A stretch of DNA of 64,000 bases, taken from positions 2,792,001-2,856,000 of the forward strand of contig NZ_CP119566.1 in NCBI RefSeq assembly GCF_029277445.1, read 5' to 3'. Both the position numbers and the translations under genes were made by a program. Shown here piece after piece: positions 16,632 to 24,757 of the stretch. Source of the stretch: Pararhizobium qamdonense. Lineage in GTDB: Bacteria > Pseudomonadota > Alphaproteobacteria > Rhizobiales > Rhizobiaceae. Position 1 is the stretch's first letter. Each line of letters opens with the position of its first letter. The notes beneath the pieces are model-generated. The model worked only from the letters and a program-made list of their open reading frames with translations, did not search any database and was not told the origin of the DNA.

Positions 16632-17143
16632 TATTTGACCCTCGCGAATTCACCGTGAACACCCTTGGCGGCAGTATCGTAGATCGCACCGGCTTCCGCT
16701 GCGCTGTCGAAATAACCCAGGTTTATGTTCTTCTTGTCCTTGCGGATTTGAGCCATGTACCGGCCGCGCACCTTGGCCACCCCCTTGAACCCATGTTTGT
16801 TTTTGCTGGTCGAGTTGGCGCGGTTCTGGCCACGGGTGGCATTGCGGAGATTGTCATAGCGGTTGTTCGAGCGGTCCAGATCGCGGTGATCGACCATTGC
16901 CCTTGGCCATTCCCCCGTTACGTAGAACCGGGCCAAGCGGTGTGCCTTATGGTTCTCGCCATCGATCTTGATGCAGACATAGCCATCGCCATTCACCGAT
17001 CCGGCCACACTCCCGGCAGCGGCGGCAAGGACGCCCATGCCGCGACCGCGCCAACGGTCCACCCGCCACGTGAAGACGCCGGTCTCAGGATCATAATGCA
17101 GGAGTTCGAGGAGCCGTTCGTGCGTGAGCTTAGGGGTCTTCAT
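16631..17143 (-). CDS. HNH homing endonuclease with AP2/ERF-type DNA-binding domain
   Basis: The 170-residue protein carries a nuclease motif at about 75-110 (HRLARFYVTGEW, VDHRDLDRSNNRYDNLR) and an AP2-type DNA-binding region at about 112-165 (HGFKGVAKVRGRYMAQI, then INLGYFDSAAEAGAIYD). Such enzymes cut DNA and spread themselves. Unlike the usual free-standing genes it is fully coupled into the operon: its start overlaps gp10 by four bases and its stop overlaps the DUF3168 start by one base. Confidence 0.92.
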   Translation of the reverse strand: MKTPKLTHERLLELLHYDPETGVFTWRVDRWRGRGMGVLAAAAGSVAGSVNGDGYVCIKIDGENHKAHRLARFYVTGEWPRAMVDHRDLDRSNNRYDNLRNATRGQNRANSTSKNKHGFKGVAKVRGRYMAQIRKDKKNINLGYFDSAAEAGAIYDTAAKGVHGEFARVK

Positions 17144-17544
17144 CGTGCTTCCTTCACTGCTTTGCGGATGGCGCGTTTGATCCGGTTGGACAGACGTTTT
17201 TTCTTCAGGCGATACGCGGGCCAGAAATATGGCTGCGCTTCGGCGTCTTTCGTGCCGTACTCGACAAGGTGCGGATAACGGACATCGTCGTTGCCAGCCG
17301 TAACGAGCAACTGATTTTCGGCGGCAACGGTAGAGCCTCCCGGCTGGCTGTATGGCGGGGTACTGTCCCCCGGCATCGTGTATTTGATCGAATATTTCAG
17401 GTCCCCGGTATCCTCGGGAGCGAGGTTTCGCATCGCACCGACAAGCTCTGCCCCTGCACCTTCGAGCGCTGGAACAACTGCTTTCTTCACGGCCACCGGG
17501 ATGGCCTTCAATCGACGGGATAGACGGTCTGTCTGAGCGCTCAA
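17140..17544 (-). CDS. Head-tail connector / tail completion protein (HK97 gp10 family)
   Basis: The 134-residue protein has the gp10 family features: an N-terminal helix RLKAIPVAVKKAVVPAL, then MRNLAPEDTGDLKYSI, VRYPHLVEYGT and a terminal basic helix. The likely start is a TTG at 17544 with GGGAG seven bases upstream, overlapping the stop of the gp6 gene (TTGA). An upstream start at 17580 would overlap that gene by 40 bases. Confidence 0.88.
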   Translation of the reverse strand: MSAQTDRLSRRLKAIPVAVKKAVVPALEGAGAELVGAMRNLAPEDTGDLKYSIKYTMPGDSTPPYSQPGGSTVAAENQLLVTAGNDDVRYPHLVEYGTKDAEAQPYFWPAYRLKKKRLSNRIKRAIRKAVKEAR

Positions 17545-17831
17545 AAGCTGTACTCCCGATGCGGATTGATCAGGTCCCAAAGACCAAACGGGATTTCCTC
17601 AGCGCTTACCCCGACGATGGAGGCCTCCCGGTTCTCGTAGAAGTGACCGGTTAGGAGGCGCACCGCCTCTTTCAGGTCGGCCGGGACTTCCGTCATCGCG
17701 GCAAGCGGGGTCAGGGTCCAACGGCCGATGAAGGCCTCAGCCGCTGCGATCTTGTCGGCAATCAACAGGTCATCATCGGTGCCGACGACGTTCAGGTGCC
17801 GCTTTACGTCTTCTACGGTGATCACGCTCAT
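17541..17831 (-). CDS. Head-tail connector (gp6-like)
   Basis: The 96-residue protein begins MSVITVEDVKRHLNVVGTDD, the standard opening of gp6-type connectors, followed by a helix with DKIAAAEAFIGRW and a late AVRLLTGHFYENRE. It binds the portal ring and starts the neck. AAGGAAATCAGC precedes the ATG. Confidence 0.9.
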   Translation of the reverse strand: MSVITVEDVKRHLNVVGTDDDLLIADKIAAAEAFIGRWTLTPLAAMTEVPADLKEAVRLLTGHFYENREASIVGVSAEEIPFGLWDLINPHREYSF

Positions 17832-17965
17832 GCTGATTTCCTTGTGATTTTGGCGGCGGTGAAATGGTCTCTCTCTACAACGACGCTCCCCAGGCCGGTC
17901 CCCGTTGCACTAGGCAAAGTTTGGCGATACCCCCCTGTGAGCGAGTACGGCACAGGGAGGTGAGA

Positions 17966-18376
17966 GTGGATTGGTCTGAGTTCACGGCGGTTGCTGACAT
18001 GAAGGTCACGGGAGACGGTAACGGCATCCATGTCTCCATAACGGACGTGGTTTCCGCACAACTGACTGAGACCGTTTACGTCTGGCTGGATGGCAGCGGA
18101 AATGCCTTGCGCATCGGGACGTCCAAGCCAAAGGTCAGCAAACGCCTGCTCCAATATAATCGCTACATCAACAAGGCGCTGGCTGGCCTTGGGGGCGGAA
18201 CCCCTCTTTGGGAAGCAAATGCTTGGCTTGATCTTGTCAGAGAACAAACCCTGACAGCGGTGGTACATCAACCGCCAGAGATTGCCACCGTTGCAGGCAT
18301 GGTTCGTCCGCATCTGGATATCGAGCGTCTGCTTATCCAGCAGTTGAACCCCCGCTTGAACCGTAGCCGTCGTTAA
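17966..18376 (+). CDS. GIY-YIG-like nuclease, opposite strand to the structural operon
   Basis: The 136-residue protein starts at a GTG with GGGAGG upstream. The core reads VYVWLDGSGNALRIGTSK, a divergent GIY-YIG-type hairpin, and the C-terminus DIERLLIQQLNPRLNRSRR matches the end of the fold, with the catalytic glutamate in IER. The typical G-I-Y and Y-I-G tripeptides are replaced, so catalysis is uncertain. It lies alone on the plus strand between the HNH gene and gp6, with 130-bp and 5-bp gaps, and interrupts the leftward operon. It is probably a mobile or host-cut gene that landed there. Confidence 0.65.
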   Translation: MDWSEFTAVADMKVTGDGNGIHVSITDVVSAQLTETVYVWLDGSGNALRIGTSKPKVSKRLLQYNRYINKALAGLGGGTPLWEANAWLDLVREQTLTAVVHQPPEIATVAGMVRPHLDIERLLIQQLNPRLNRSRR

Positions 18377-18381
18377 ACCGA

Positions 18382-18723
18382 TCATCCTCTTTTCTCCTGA
18401 GACTGGAGGGGACCATCGTGGCAGGGCTGGCATGCAGGCACCCACTTGCTGCGGTCCCAGAAGATGGCCTTGTCTCCACGATGAGGAGTGGAGTGATGCA
18501 CGACGGTGGCCGGTGCCCCGCAACGCTGGCAAAGGGGATGCTTGGCGAGGAAACAGACGCGGGCGCTTTCCCACTTGCTGTCGTATCCACGGGCACGGGC
18601 CGATGGCCTCTGAGCTTCAAACCGGGCTTTTCGCGCACGGTCGGCAGCTTGGATATGCACACACTTCTGGCCTGAGATCAGGACGCATCCACATGAGCGG
18701 AGGGATGGGGCGCTATATGGCAT
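18382..18723 (-). CDS. Phage HNH endonuclease
   Basis: The 113-residue protein has the two-cysteine HNH fold: basic RPSARARGYDSKWESAR, CQRCGAPATVVHH with the first catalytic His, and WVPACQPCHD with the second pair of cysteines and the last His. In HK97-type phages such nucleases assist terminase and are usually next to terS; here it sits far from it. Start overlaps the upstream stop (TGATG). Confidence 0.85.
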   Translation of the reverse strand: MPYSAPSLRSCGCVLISGQKCVHIQAADRARKARFEAQRPSARARGYDSKWESARVCFLAKHPLCQRCGAPATVVHHSTPHRGDKAIFWDRSKWVPACQPCHDGPLQSQEKRG

Positions 18724-19037
18724 CAGAAGCGCTCCCACTTGCTCATCCCAGCAGGTCGAATGAGCTTGAATTTTGGTGGCGTGGGTGTGGGTGCCGGGTC
18801 GGACACAGCAATCGATTTCACACTGGCTGTATATGGTTCGCCAACCATCACAGCATCGAGTTCATAGCCGAAAACGGACAGAAGCCGCTCAATCCGTTCG
18901 AGTTCCATGCTCCCCTTACGCGTCAAGAACCGCCGGAGCGTCGTACGATTTAGTCTGGCGAGGACGGCAAGCTTCCGTTCCGAGATGCCTTGCTCGATCT
19001 GAAGATCACGGACAAGTTTCTGCCAATCGCTGCTCAT
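18723..19037 (-). CDS. Helix-turn-helix protein inside the structural operon
   Basis: The 104-residue protein has an XRE-like N-terminal helix-turn-helix (WQKLVRDLQIEQGISERKLAVLARLNRTTLRRFL), then ERIERLLSVFGYELDAVMVG. The C-terminal third is proline-rich and possibly disordered. It overlaps both neighbours by 4 and 1 bases. A DNA-binding protein within head-tail genes is uncommon; it may regulate the late operon or act with the adjacent HNH protein. Confidence 0.75.
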   Translation of the reverse strand: MSSDWQKLVRDLQIEQGISERKLAVLARLNRTTLRRFLTRKGSMELERIERLLSVFGYELDAVMVGEPYTASVKSIAVSDPAPTPTPPKFKLIRPAGMSKWERF

Positions 19038-19597
19038 GCTGCGCTCTCCACCTTCTGGGTTCCGATACCGGCAAACAGGGAGCGAAACTTGTCATCCAAG
19101 GGGCGATCATCGACCGGCTTGGCCTTCTCGCTGGTGCCATAGATGGCTTTCAGCATTTCGAGCTTGCCCTTGTAGGCCTCAAGGATTTCAGCCGGGGTCG
19201 CGTCCAGAGTGGTCTCAGGGGTCCAGTCCAGCCACCCCGTGCCGTATCGATAAAGTTGCTGCAGGTATTCGCTGAATGTCTGGGTTTTCCCAGATTTCGC
19301 CCCTGCGGTGTCATTGGCCGGGGCCTCAGGATCGATGCCAGCGCACGCCAGCAAATATGCGGTCAATGCCGGTGTCAGGGTCGGCAGCGCGTCAAGTACC
19401 CGGTTCTTGAGGTATTGACCGAAGAAATGGGGTTCGATGATATCGACGGCTGCGGTGAGAGAGCCTTCATTGATCTCACGAAAAAGCTGGCGGAAACTCC
19501 CCTCACGGCGTTCCAGACGCATCGCATGGCGGAGAGATGGCCGAAGCTCAATCTCTTCCCCCGCGATCTCGACAAGGATGGTCTCTGCCAGCTTCAT
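19034..19597 (-). CDS. Probable tail assembly chaperone
   Basis: The 187-residue protein lies directly after the major tail protein, where tail chaperones sit. It starts MKLAETILVEIAGEEIELRPSLRHAM, then LERREGSFRQLFREINEGSL and a helical core. The C-terminal part (about 125-185) is reminiscent of the extended T part of gpG/gpGT proteins but no frameshift site is seen. GGGAG precedes the ATG. The family match is moderate. Confidence 0.65.
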   Translation of the reverse strand: MKLAETILVEIAGEEIELRPSLRHAMRLERREGSFRQLFREINEGSLTAAVDIIEPHFFGQYLKNRVLDALPTLTPALTAYLLACAGIDPEAPANDTAGAKSGKTQTFSEYLQQLYRYGTGWLDWTPETTLDATPAEILEAYKGKLEMLKAIYGTSEKAKPVDDRPLDDKFRSLFAGIGTQKVESAA

Positions 19598-19617
19598 GGT
19601 GATGCTCCCGCATTCGA

Positions 19618-20094
19618 TCAGGTGGCAGACGCCAGGACTTCGATGATCGCGCCGGAGATGGCGAGGCTGAAAACCGTGCTGACAATGTTGTCCGCGTCAC
19701 CGAAGTTGTTCTTCTTCGATGCCACCAAGGCGTTGAAGTAGAACTTGCTGTTCTTCGGGCTGGCACCGGCAGCGGGCTTGTCGTTCAGCTCCACGGAAAA
19801 ATTGTAGCCGAAACTGGTGGCCTCAGCGGCGATCAGAGCCGCATAGCCCGCGTCGGCGCTATCACGGGCGACGGTGAGTTCCATGGTGCCGTTGTCGCGG
19901 GAGCCCTTGAGCTTGCGAACATAGTCTTGGTCCACGAACTTGCCGATAACTACCTCGGCTTCTGATCCAGCCTCACCGACATCGGAGATATTGGCAATCG
20001 GGGTCCATGTATCACCGGCATATGCGACGGCTGTAGCGAATGCGGCGGTGGTGCCGATGGAGACCTTTGTCTTGGCTGTGGTTGTAATACCCAT
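19618..20094 (-). CDS. Major tail protein (tail tube)
   Basis: The 158-residue protein is of the phage tail tube type: MGITTTAKTKVSIGTT at the start, VDQDYVRKLKGSRDNGTMELTV and FYFNALVASKKNNFGDADNIVSTVFSLAISG at the end. It forms the tube that carries DNA. GAGAGGAAAATCCA precedes the start. It lies between capsid and chaperone, with no connector genes in between. Confidence 0.88.
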   Translation of the reverse strand: MGITTTAKTKVSIGTTAAFATAVAYAGDTWTPIANISDVGEAGSEAEVVIGKFVDQDYVRKLKGSRDNGTMELTVARDSADAGYAALIAAEATSFGYNFSVELNDKPAAGASPKNSKFYFNALVASKKNNFGDADNIVSTVFSLAISGAIIEVLASAT

Positions 20095-20164
20095 TGGATT
20101 TTCCTCTCAGGATGATGGGGAAAGGGAAATGGCGGCAGGATGTCCCGCCGCCTGTGATCTCGGA

Positions 20165-21328
20165 TTAGGCCGTGGCGACCTTGACCTTCACAAAGCGGCT
20201 CGGGTCGGTCACGTCACCGCCCACACGCTTGCGGCCGTGGAAGCGGACGATGCCATTCGTGGCACGGGTGAAGGGGTCTACGAGGACGGACATGTCCACG
20301 CGGTCGGTGATGGTGTAGCCTTCGCGGAAATTGCCGAAGATGATCGGAAATGCTCCAGCGCCGATGTCTGGCATGTCTGGCGCTTCGATGATCGGCCGTC
20401 CGAGAATGGTATTCGGCGCGCCGTTGGTGAGCCCCGGTGCCCAAAGATAGTTGCCTTGGGTATCCTTGAGTTTGCGCACGACGCCAAGCGTCTTGCCATT
20501 CATCATCCACGTGCCGTTCGCAGCGTTGGGTGTACCCAGCTTCGTAGTCACGTCGATGAGAAGATCACCGGGTGCGGTGCCAAGTGTGGCAGCGTTGCCG
20601 GAAACGACTTCTGCGATGCCGGTTGCCGCGAGAATACCCGTAGGCTTCCCTACGCCGTCACCGGCCACGAATGCAGCCCCTTCTTTCTGAGCGATATCGA
20701 TGGCGAAGCAATTGCGGATGAACGCTTCAACGTCGAAAACGCTGTCTTCCAGAAGTTGGCGCGACACTTCGGTAAAGCCAGCCAGTTCCCACGGTGTTAG
20801 CGTGACCTGATCGAAGCTCGGCTGTGTTTCGGGGCGGTTGCCCGTTTCGCTGACCCACTGGAAGCTCGTACCCGAAACCTTGCGGGGATAGCGGATTTCG
20901 CGCCCACCAACTTGCACAACATTGGCGTACTGCCGAACGGGCGAATACATCGTGAGAGCTTCGATGATCCTGTTACCGAACTCAGGCGGAGCGAGGAAAC
21001 CGGCTGTCGCATCTGCACCAACTGTAAGAGCGCGGCGCTCTACATCAGACAGGCCCTGTTCGCCACGGCGAAGATAAGAACCGAAGGCTCGCTGCTCTTC
21101 CGATGCTTCGCTGGTCTGTTCCTGCTGAGTGCCAGGACGGTTCAGACGCGTTTCCAGACCGGCAAGGCGTTCCGTCAAAGTGCGGACTTCCGTCTGATGA
21201 GCCGTATGGCGTTCTTCGGCAGCGGTGCGGAGTTCGTTGACGGCCTGCGTTGCTGCGGCAAGCGGATCATCTTCACGTGTTTCGAGGGGTGCCGCGCTGC
21301 GGGTCTCGATCTTCATATGCTTCGTCAT
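20165..21328 (-). CDS. Major capsid protein, HK97 fold
   Basis: The protein has 387 residues. A helical, charged delta region (about 10-85) is followed by the HK97 core, beginning ALTVGADATAGFLAPPEFGNRII. Other marks are REIRYPRKVSGTSFQWVSE, LEDSVFDVEAFIR, GDGVGKPTGILA and GNFREGYTITDRVDMSV. The delta region is probably removed by the neighbouring protease during head maturation. The ATG at 21328 has AAGGA six bases upstream; a TTG at 21334 is an alternative. Confidence 0.95.
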   Translation of the reverse strand: MTKHMKIETRSAAPLETREDDPLAAATQAVNELRTAAEERHTAHQTEVRTLTERLAGLETRLNRPGTQQEQTSEASEEQRAFGSYLRRGEQGLSDVERRALTVGADATAGFLAPPEFGNRIIEALTMYSPVRQYANVVQVGGREIRYPRKVSGTSFQWVSETGNRPETQPSFDQVTLTPWELAGFTEVSRQLLEDSVFDVEAFIRNCFAIDIAQKEGAAFVAGDGVGKPTGILAATGIAEVVSGNAATLGTAPGDLLIDVTTKLGTPNAANGTWMMNGKTLGVVRKLKDTQGNYLWAPGLTNGAPNTILGRPIIEAPDMPDIGAGAFPIIFGNFREGYTITDRVDMSVLVDPFTRATNGIVRFHGRKRVGGDVTDPSRFVKVKVATA

Positions 21329-21330
21329 CT

Positions 21331-21900
21331 TCAATCCTTTCGAAGCGTTTCGATGGTGCGCGACACTGCGCGGGTGAAGGCCGAAACATCGCTCATGGAC
21401 CGCACCTGTTTGATGCGGGCGTTGCCTGCGCTCGGCAGGGCCACGAGGGAGATTTCGACCAATTCGATATCGGTGAGAATGCGGAGACCGTTCGCCCCAC
21501 GTTCCTGTGTGCGGGCACGGAAACCGATGCTGAGACCGCTAAGCGCACCGGCCTTCAGCAGGGCGTGGGCTTCCCGGCCCTTGGCCGTTTCCGTGACCAG
21601 CTTACCGGTGACAGACAGTCCGGTGGCGTCTTCCCGGATGTCGGTCCATACGCCAATGATTTCGTCTGTCCGATGAGACCATAGCATAGGGGGGCGAATG
21701 TCGCGGGCCTGATGTTCGGACAGGGTGCGGACGAAAGCACCCGGTTTCACGATCTCGTTGAAGCTATTGCGCTCACCGAAAACGGCGGCGTGGCCCGTGA
21801 ACGTTCCTGCGTCGTCCGCAGAGAAACGAATATCGAAGTCCAGCGTGTCGCGGGTCTGCGCTTCGCGGTTTTCGTATGCAGCTAATGGCAGGTGGTCCAA
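21331..21900 (-). CDS. Prohead protease, HK97 family
   Basis: The 189-residue protein has the protease fold: FDIRFSADDAGTFTGHAAVFGE, a histidine in LWSHRTDEIIGVW and a serine in LSGLSIGFRA. It trims the capsid delta region during head maturation. The start appears to be a TTG at 21900 with GGGGAG eight bases upstream. It is directly before the capsid gene and overlaps it or ends two bases before its ATG. Confidence 0.92.
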   Translation of the reverse strand: MDHLPLAAYENREAQTRDTLDFDIRFSADDAGTFTGHAAVFGERNSFNEIVKPGAFVRTLSEHQARDIRPPMLWSHRTDEIIGVWTDIREDATGLSVTGKLVTETAKGREAHALLKAGALSGLSIGFRARTQERGANGLRILTDIELVEISLVALPSAGNARIKQVRSMSDVSAFTRAVSRTIETLRKD

Positions 21901-21903
21901 GTC

Positions 21904-22128
21904 TTAAACTCCCCAAACGTGATGCCAGCCACCCGTTTTCAGGTGACCGGCGCGGCTTTTCTTGAACTTCGATTTGACCAGCGCTTGCCTGACGGTCTCT
22001 ACATGCGAGGCGGTCGGCGGGTTGGTGAAGATCGATGCGGCGAGTTCCTGCGTGGTGAAACGGCTGCTGGGTGCTGCTTCGAATGCAGCGATGATTGCCC
22101 TCTGTACGCGGCCCGGTCCCTTGCTCAT
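21904..22128 (-). CDS. Small winged-helix-like protein in the head module
   Basis: The 74-residue basic protein has a pattern like a short helix-turn-helix: VQRAIIAAFEAAPSSRFTTQELAASIF, then HVETVRQALVKSKFKK. Its ATG overlaps the previous stop by four bases. No family is recognised; a DNA-binding role is an inference. Confidence 0.6.
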   Translation of the reverse strand: MSKGPGRVQRAIIAAFEAAPSSRFTTQELAASIFTNPPTASHVETVRQALVKSKFKKSRAGHLKTGGWHHVWGV

Positions 22129-22466
22129 TTCGGCACCTTCCGGCCTTTCGGCTTTGCGCGCATGCCGAACATCAGCGCGTCCATGACAGGCAGGGCGACG
22201 GTGTAGAGATCGGTTACCGACATGCGGGCGGAGTAAGTGGTGACCAGCGCAGCAGCTTCCTGCGGATCGGTCCCGCCACCGATGAGGCCAAGGCGGATGG
22301 TTTCGGTGAGTTCGAGGAAACCAAATTCACCGGCAAAGAACCGTTTGGATATCGACCCGATACCCGTGCCAGTCTTGCGTTCGAGTTCGAGGATCAGTTC
22401 AGGGCTCAGCCGGAAACCGTATTCGGCATCTCCTAAAAACTGGCGATGGACGGGAAGCTCATTCAT
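22125..22466 (-). CDS. GTA/phage tail assembly chaperone-like protein (TAC_11 type)
   Basis: The 113-residue protein resembles the gene transfer agent family chaperones: RLSPELILELERKTGTGI, the helix SKRFFAGEFGFLELTETIRLGLIGGG and AAALVTTYSARMSVTDLYTVA. Such genes usually follow the major tail gene; here it overlaps the end of portal by eight bases. The element therefore seems to have two chaperone-like genes. The start at 22466 follows GGGG. Confidence 0.7.
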   Translation of the reverse strand: MNELPVHRQFLGDAEYGFRLSPELILELERKTGTGIGSISKRFFAGEFGFLELTETIRLGLIGGGTDPQEAAALVTTYSARMSVTDLYTVALPVMDALMFGMRAKPKGRKVPK

Positions 22467-23709
22467 CGGCGGATGCCCCATCGATCTTGTCAGCGGGCTT
22501 GCCGGTGGAGGTGTAGGGATTGGAGAGGCTGTTGCCGTCTGGCAGCGGCGGGAGGTTCAGACCGGCCCTCACCTCGTTCGCGGTCATTGCGCCCATGCTT
22601 CGATATTGGCCGTATGCCGTGGCGCGGCTGGCGAAGTCGGCGCGGAGAAGCGCATCGGTGAGGTGCTCAACAAAAACGGTGGCGCGGTCGTCCGGTTCGA
22701 TCAGCTTCAAGGTGACTTCCGCTTCCCAGCGGGACAGCCATGGTGCGAGGCTGTAAGTCAGGAACTGCTGGCCACCGGTCTCAGCGTTTGCCCATGTCTG
22801 TCGGCTGTAGTCCATAAGCAGGACGGGAGGCACACGCAGGATGCGGGCCACTTCGGTGATGGCCAGAGCCCAGATTTCGAGGAACTGGCTGTCTACGGAA
22901 TTGAAGCTGAGGGGTGTGAATGCACCGCCCTCCTCCAGCACCGCCGTGCCACCCGACGCGTTCCCGCTGGTGGCGGCTTGCCATGAGGCTTTGATGCGCT
23001 TGGCGACCTCAGAGCCCAACTTCTGGGGGAAGGACAGGATGCCGGAGGGACGGCCACCGTTGGCGAACAGGCGGCAGGCATGAGCCTGCATGGTGATCAG
23101 CAGCCCGATGGCATCCTTTGCCTGCATGAGCGGGCTCTTGCCGCTGACGGAGTTCATGCAGACCGGTGACGGGGCGCGGATATGGAGGATATCGCTGAAA
23201 TCGATGAAACGCTGGCCGGTGCCGATGGTGACACGATAGCGGGGTTCACCGGTCACGCTGTCGGTTTCGATGGTGACAGTGCTGGGGTGAAGGCGATGGA
23301 GTTCGCGGGGCTTGCGCTCACCGTCTCGAACGATCTCAGCAAATCCCCCGCCATCGTAGCAGATCGCATCAGCGGTGAGGAGTTCGCGGAGCTGGGGTCC
23401 ACGGGTCCAGGGATTGGCGTCACCGTTCAGGAGGCGGGAGGCAATATGATCTGTGTCACGGTCTCTCGCTCCATCGGCACCGCGCCGATAAACCGGCAAC
23501 GGCAAAATGCTCATGGGCTCGGAAAGGGCTTTGACCCCCGCTGCCACGGCGGGGACCTGTAGGGCGTTCGTTGGATTGACGATGATGCCTGCGGTGGAGG
23601 GAGTTACCCCGAACAGCTCCAGCAGCCAGTTGTCTGGCGATGCCAGGGAACGCTGCTCCGCCATCGCAACGGCTGCGGTCTCTGTCTTCTTGCGTCCAAG
23701 TCCGAACAT
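22459..23709 (-). CDS. Portal protein, HK97 family
   Basis: The 416-residue protein begins MFGLGRKKTETA and has the portal marks: PAVAAGVKALSEPMSILPLPVYRR, YGGGFAEIVRD-like stretch, FSDILHIRA, LRVPPVLLMDYSRQTWANAE and the late MTANEVRAGLNLPPLPDG. It forms the vertex ring for packaging. The real start is at 23709, not at the longer frame end 23919. It is the first gene of the leftward structural operon, divergent from the membrane protein at 23838. Confidence 0.94.
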   Translation of the reverse strand: MFGLGRKKTETAAVAMAEQRSLASPDNWLLELFGVTPSTAGIIVNPTNALQVPAVAAGVKALSEPMSILPLPVYRRGADGARDRDTDHIASRLLNGDANPWTRGPQLRELLTADAICYDGGGFAEIVRDGERKPRELHRLHPSTVTIETDSVTGEPRYRVTIGTGQRFIDFSDILHIRAPSPVCMNSVSGKSPLMQAKDAIGLLITMQAHACRLFANGGRPSGILSFPQKLGSEVAKRIKASWQAATSGNASGGTAVLEEGGAFTPLSFNSVDSQFLEIWALAITEVARILRVPPVLLMDYSRQTWANAETGGQQFLTYSLAPWLSRWEAEVTLKLIEPDDRATVFVEHLTDALLRADFASRATAYGQYRSMGAMTANEVRAGLNLPPLPDGNSLSNPYTSTGKPADKIDGASADE

Positions 23710-23837
23710 TGTGTCACCGGTCGTTAAGGTGACACCCTCTTTAACCCCTTTAACCAAGTCTGCATCAAGTCTTTTCCGCCAAAGGGGGAAATGGTACGCC
23801 GATGATACCGAACACAAAATACACAGAGGAATTGCGT

Positions 23838-24617
23838 ATGCTGCGCCAACTGGTTGCGACGTTGATACTTGTTTTGCTGCCCACGCTGTGCGCTGCCGCG
23901 ATGTATTTGCCGGACACAAACAATCTCAAGGAAGCACGTATTGAAGCACGTGCTGAAGCTGACCTGAACGCGCAGCAAGACATGTCGAAATGGGCCAAGT
24001 TGACGCTCGTAGTATCTGCCGTCGGTACAGCGATCAGCGCCGGTGGTGTAATTGGGCTGATAATCACAATCAGACAAACAAGGATTGCTTTGGATGAGGC
24101 GCGGGCGGGTAATGCCCTCACAGAGGAAAATTATCGCATAGACACCCGCCCATGGATAATCGTGAAGAACATGGTTATCGGTCAAATGCGGACGGAAACA
24201 ACCACCCACGGCATCCAAATCAGTGTCACGGGATCGATGAAGGTGCAGAACATTGGAAAAACACCGGCACAGCGGTTGTATTGTCAGTACACGGCCCATC
24301 CCGATAAAGTTGTTGAGACCAATGCAGAAGCTGAAACGTCAGCGATATCGCTGGCTCCTAATGAAATTTATGAGGACCATTTTGAACTGGTAGAGCTAAT
24401 TGAGGACGAAGCCATCGTTAGCGCTGGAGAAAAAATCGTGGCCGATATTATCGCTAACGTTTTTTACGAGGATTTCACCGGGGTAAGTAATCACTTCACT
24501 GAATGGCAAAACTTCATAGTGGATGCTCGGACATCAGAGCAAATCAGGTTTAACCGGCTTACCGATCAATCTTGGCAAGTGACCAGTGGAGACGGCGCTC
24601 ACCTTGACATGAGTTGA
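23838..24617 (+). CDS. Unknown membrane protein of the element
   Basis: The protein has 259 residues from the ATG at 23838 (GAGGAA seven bases upstream); an ATG at 23802 is the alternative. It has a signal-like hydrophobic N-terminus (about 4-20), a second membrane segment (about 57-79: LTLVVSAVGTAISAGGVIGLI), a short helix with IRQTRIALDEARAGN and a soluble beta-rich domain of about 150 residues starting DTRPWIIVKNM. Similar topology occurs in unnamed phage-linked proteins. It points away from the structural operon and has its own promoter region, typical of lysogenic conversion or exclusion genes. Function is unknown. Confidence 0.7.
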   Translation: MLRQLVATLILVLLPTLCAAAMYLPDTNNLKEARIEARAEADLNAQQDMSKWAKLTLVVSAVGTAISAGGVIGLIITIRQTRIALDEARAGNALTEENYRIDTRPWIIVKNMVIGQMRTETTTHGIQISVTGSMKVQNIGKTPAQRLYCQYTAHPDKVVETNAEAETSAISLAPNEIYEDHFELVELIEDEAIVSAGEKIVADIIANVFYEDFTGVSNHFTEWQNFIVDARTSEQIRFNRLTDQSWQVTSGDGAHLDMS

Positions 24618-24649
24618 GCGAGGGGGCTTCGGGGGAGTGAGGCTTTCCC

Positions 24650-24689
24650 GGAGGGGAAGCTACTGAGCGAAGCGAGGTTCTTCCTCTCC
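24650..24689 (+). terminator. Hairpin downstream of the membrane protein gene
   Basis: GGAGGGGAAG and CTTCCTCTCC pair over ten positions (one G-T) across a 20-base loop, 33 bases after the stop at 24617. There is no T run, so this may be a factor-dependent end or an RNA structure. Confidence 0.35.
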
Positions 24690-24757
24690 GAGACAATTAG
24701 GCTCGGGAATGCTGTTGCCGTGAAACGAGCGACAGAGAGGCTGTTGTTGTATCTTCA

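Noticed and set aside
17828..18574. Open frame of 248 codons on the minus strand over the GIY-YIG region
   Set aside because: It would overlap the HNH gene and the GIY-YIG-like gene, has no domain and mixed composition. The plus-strand gene has a ribosome binding site and a recognisable C-terminus.
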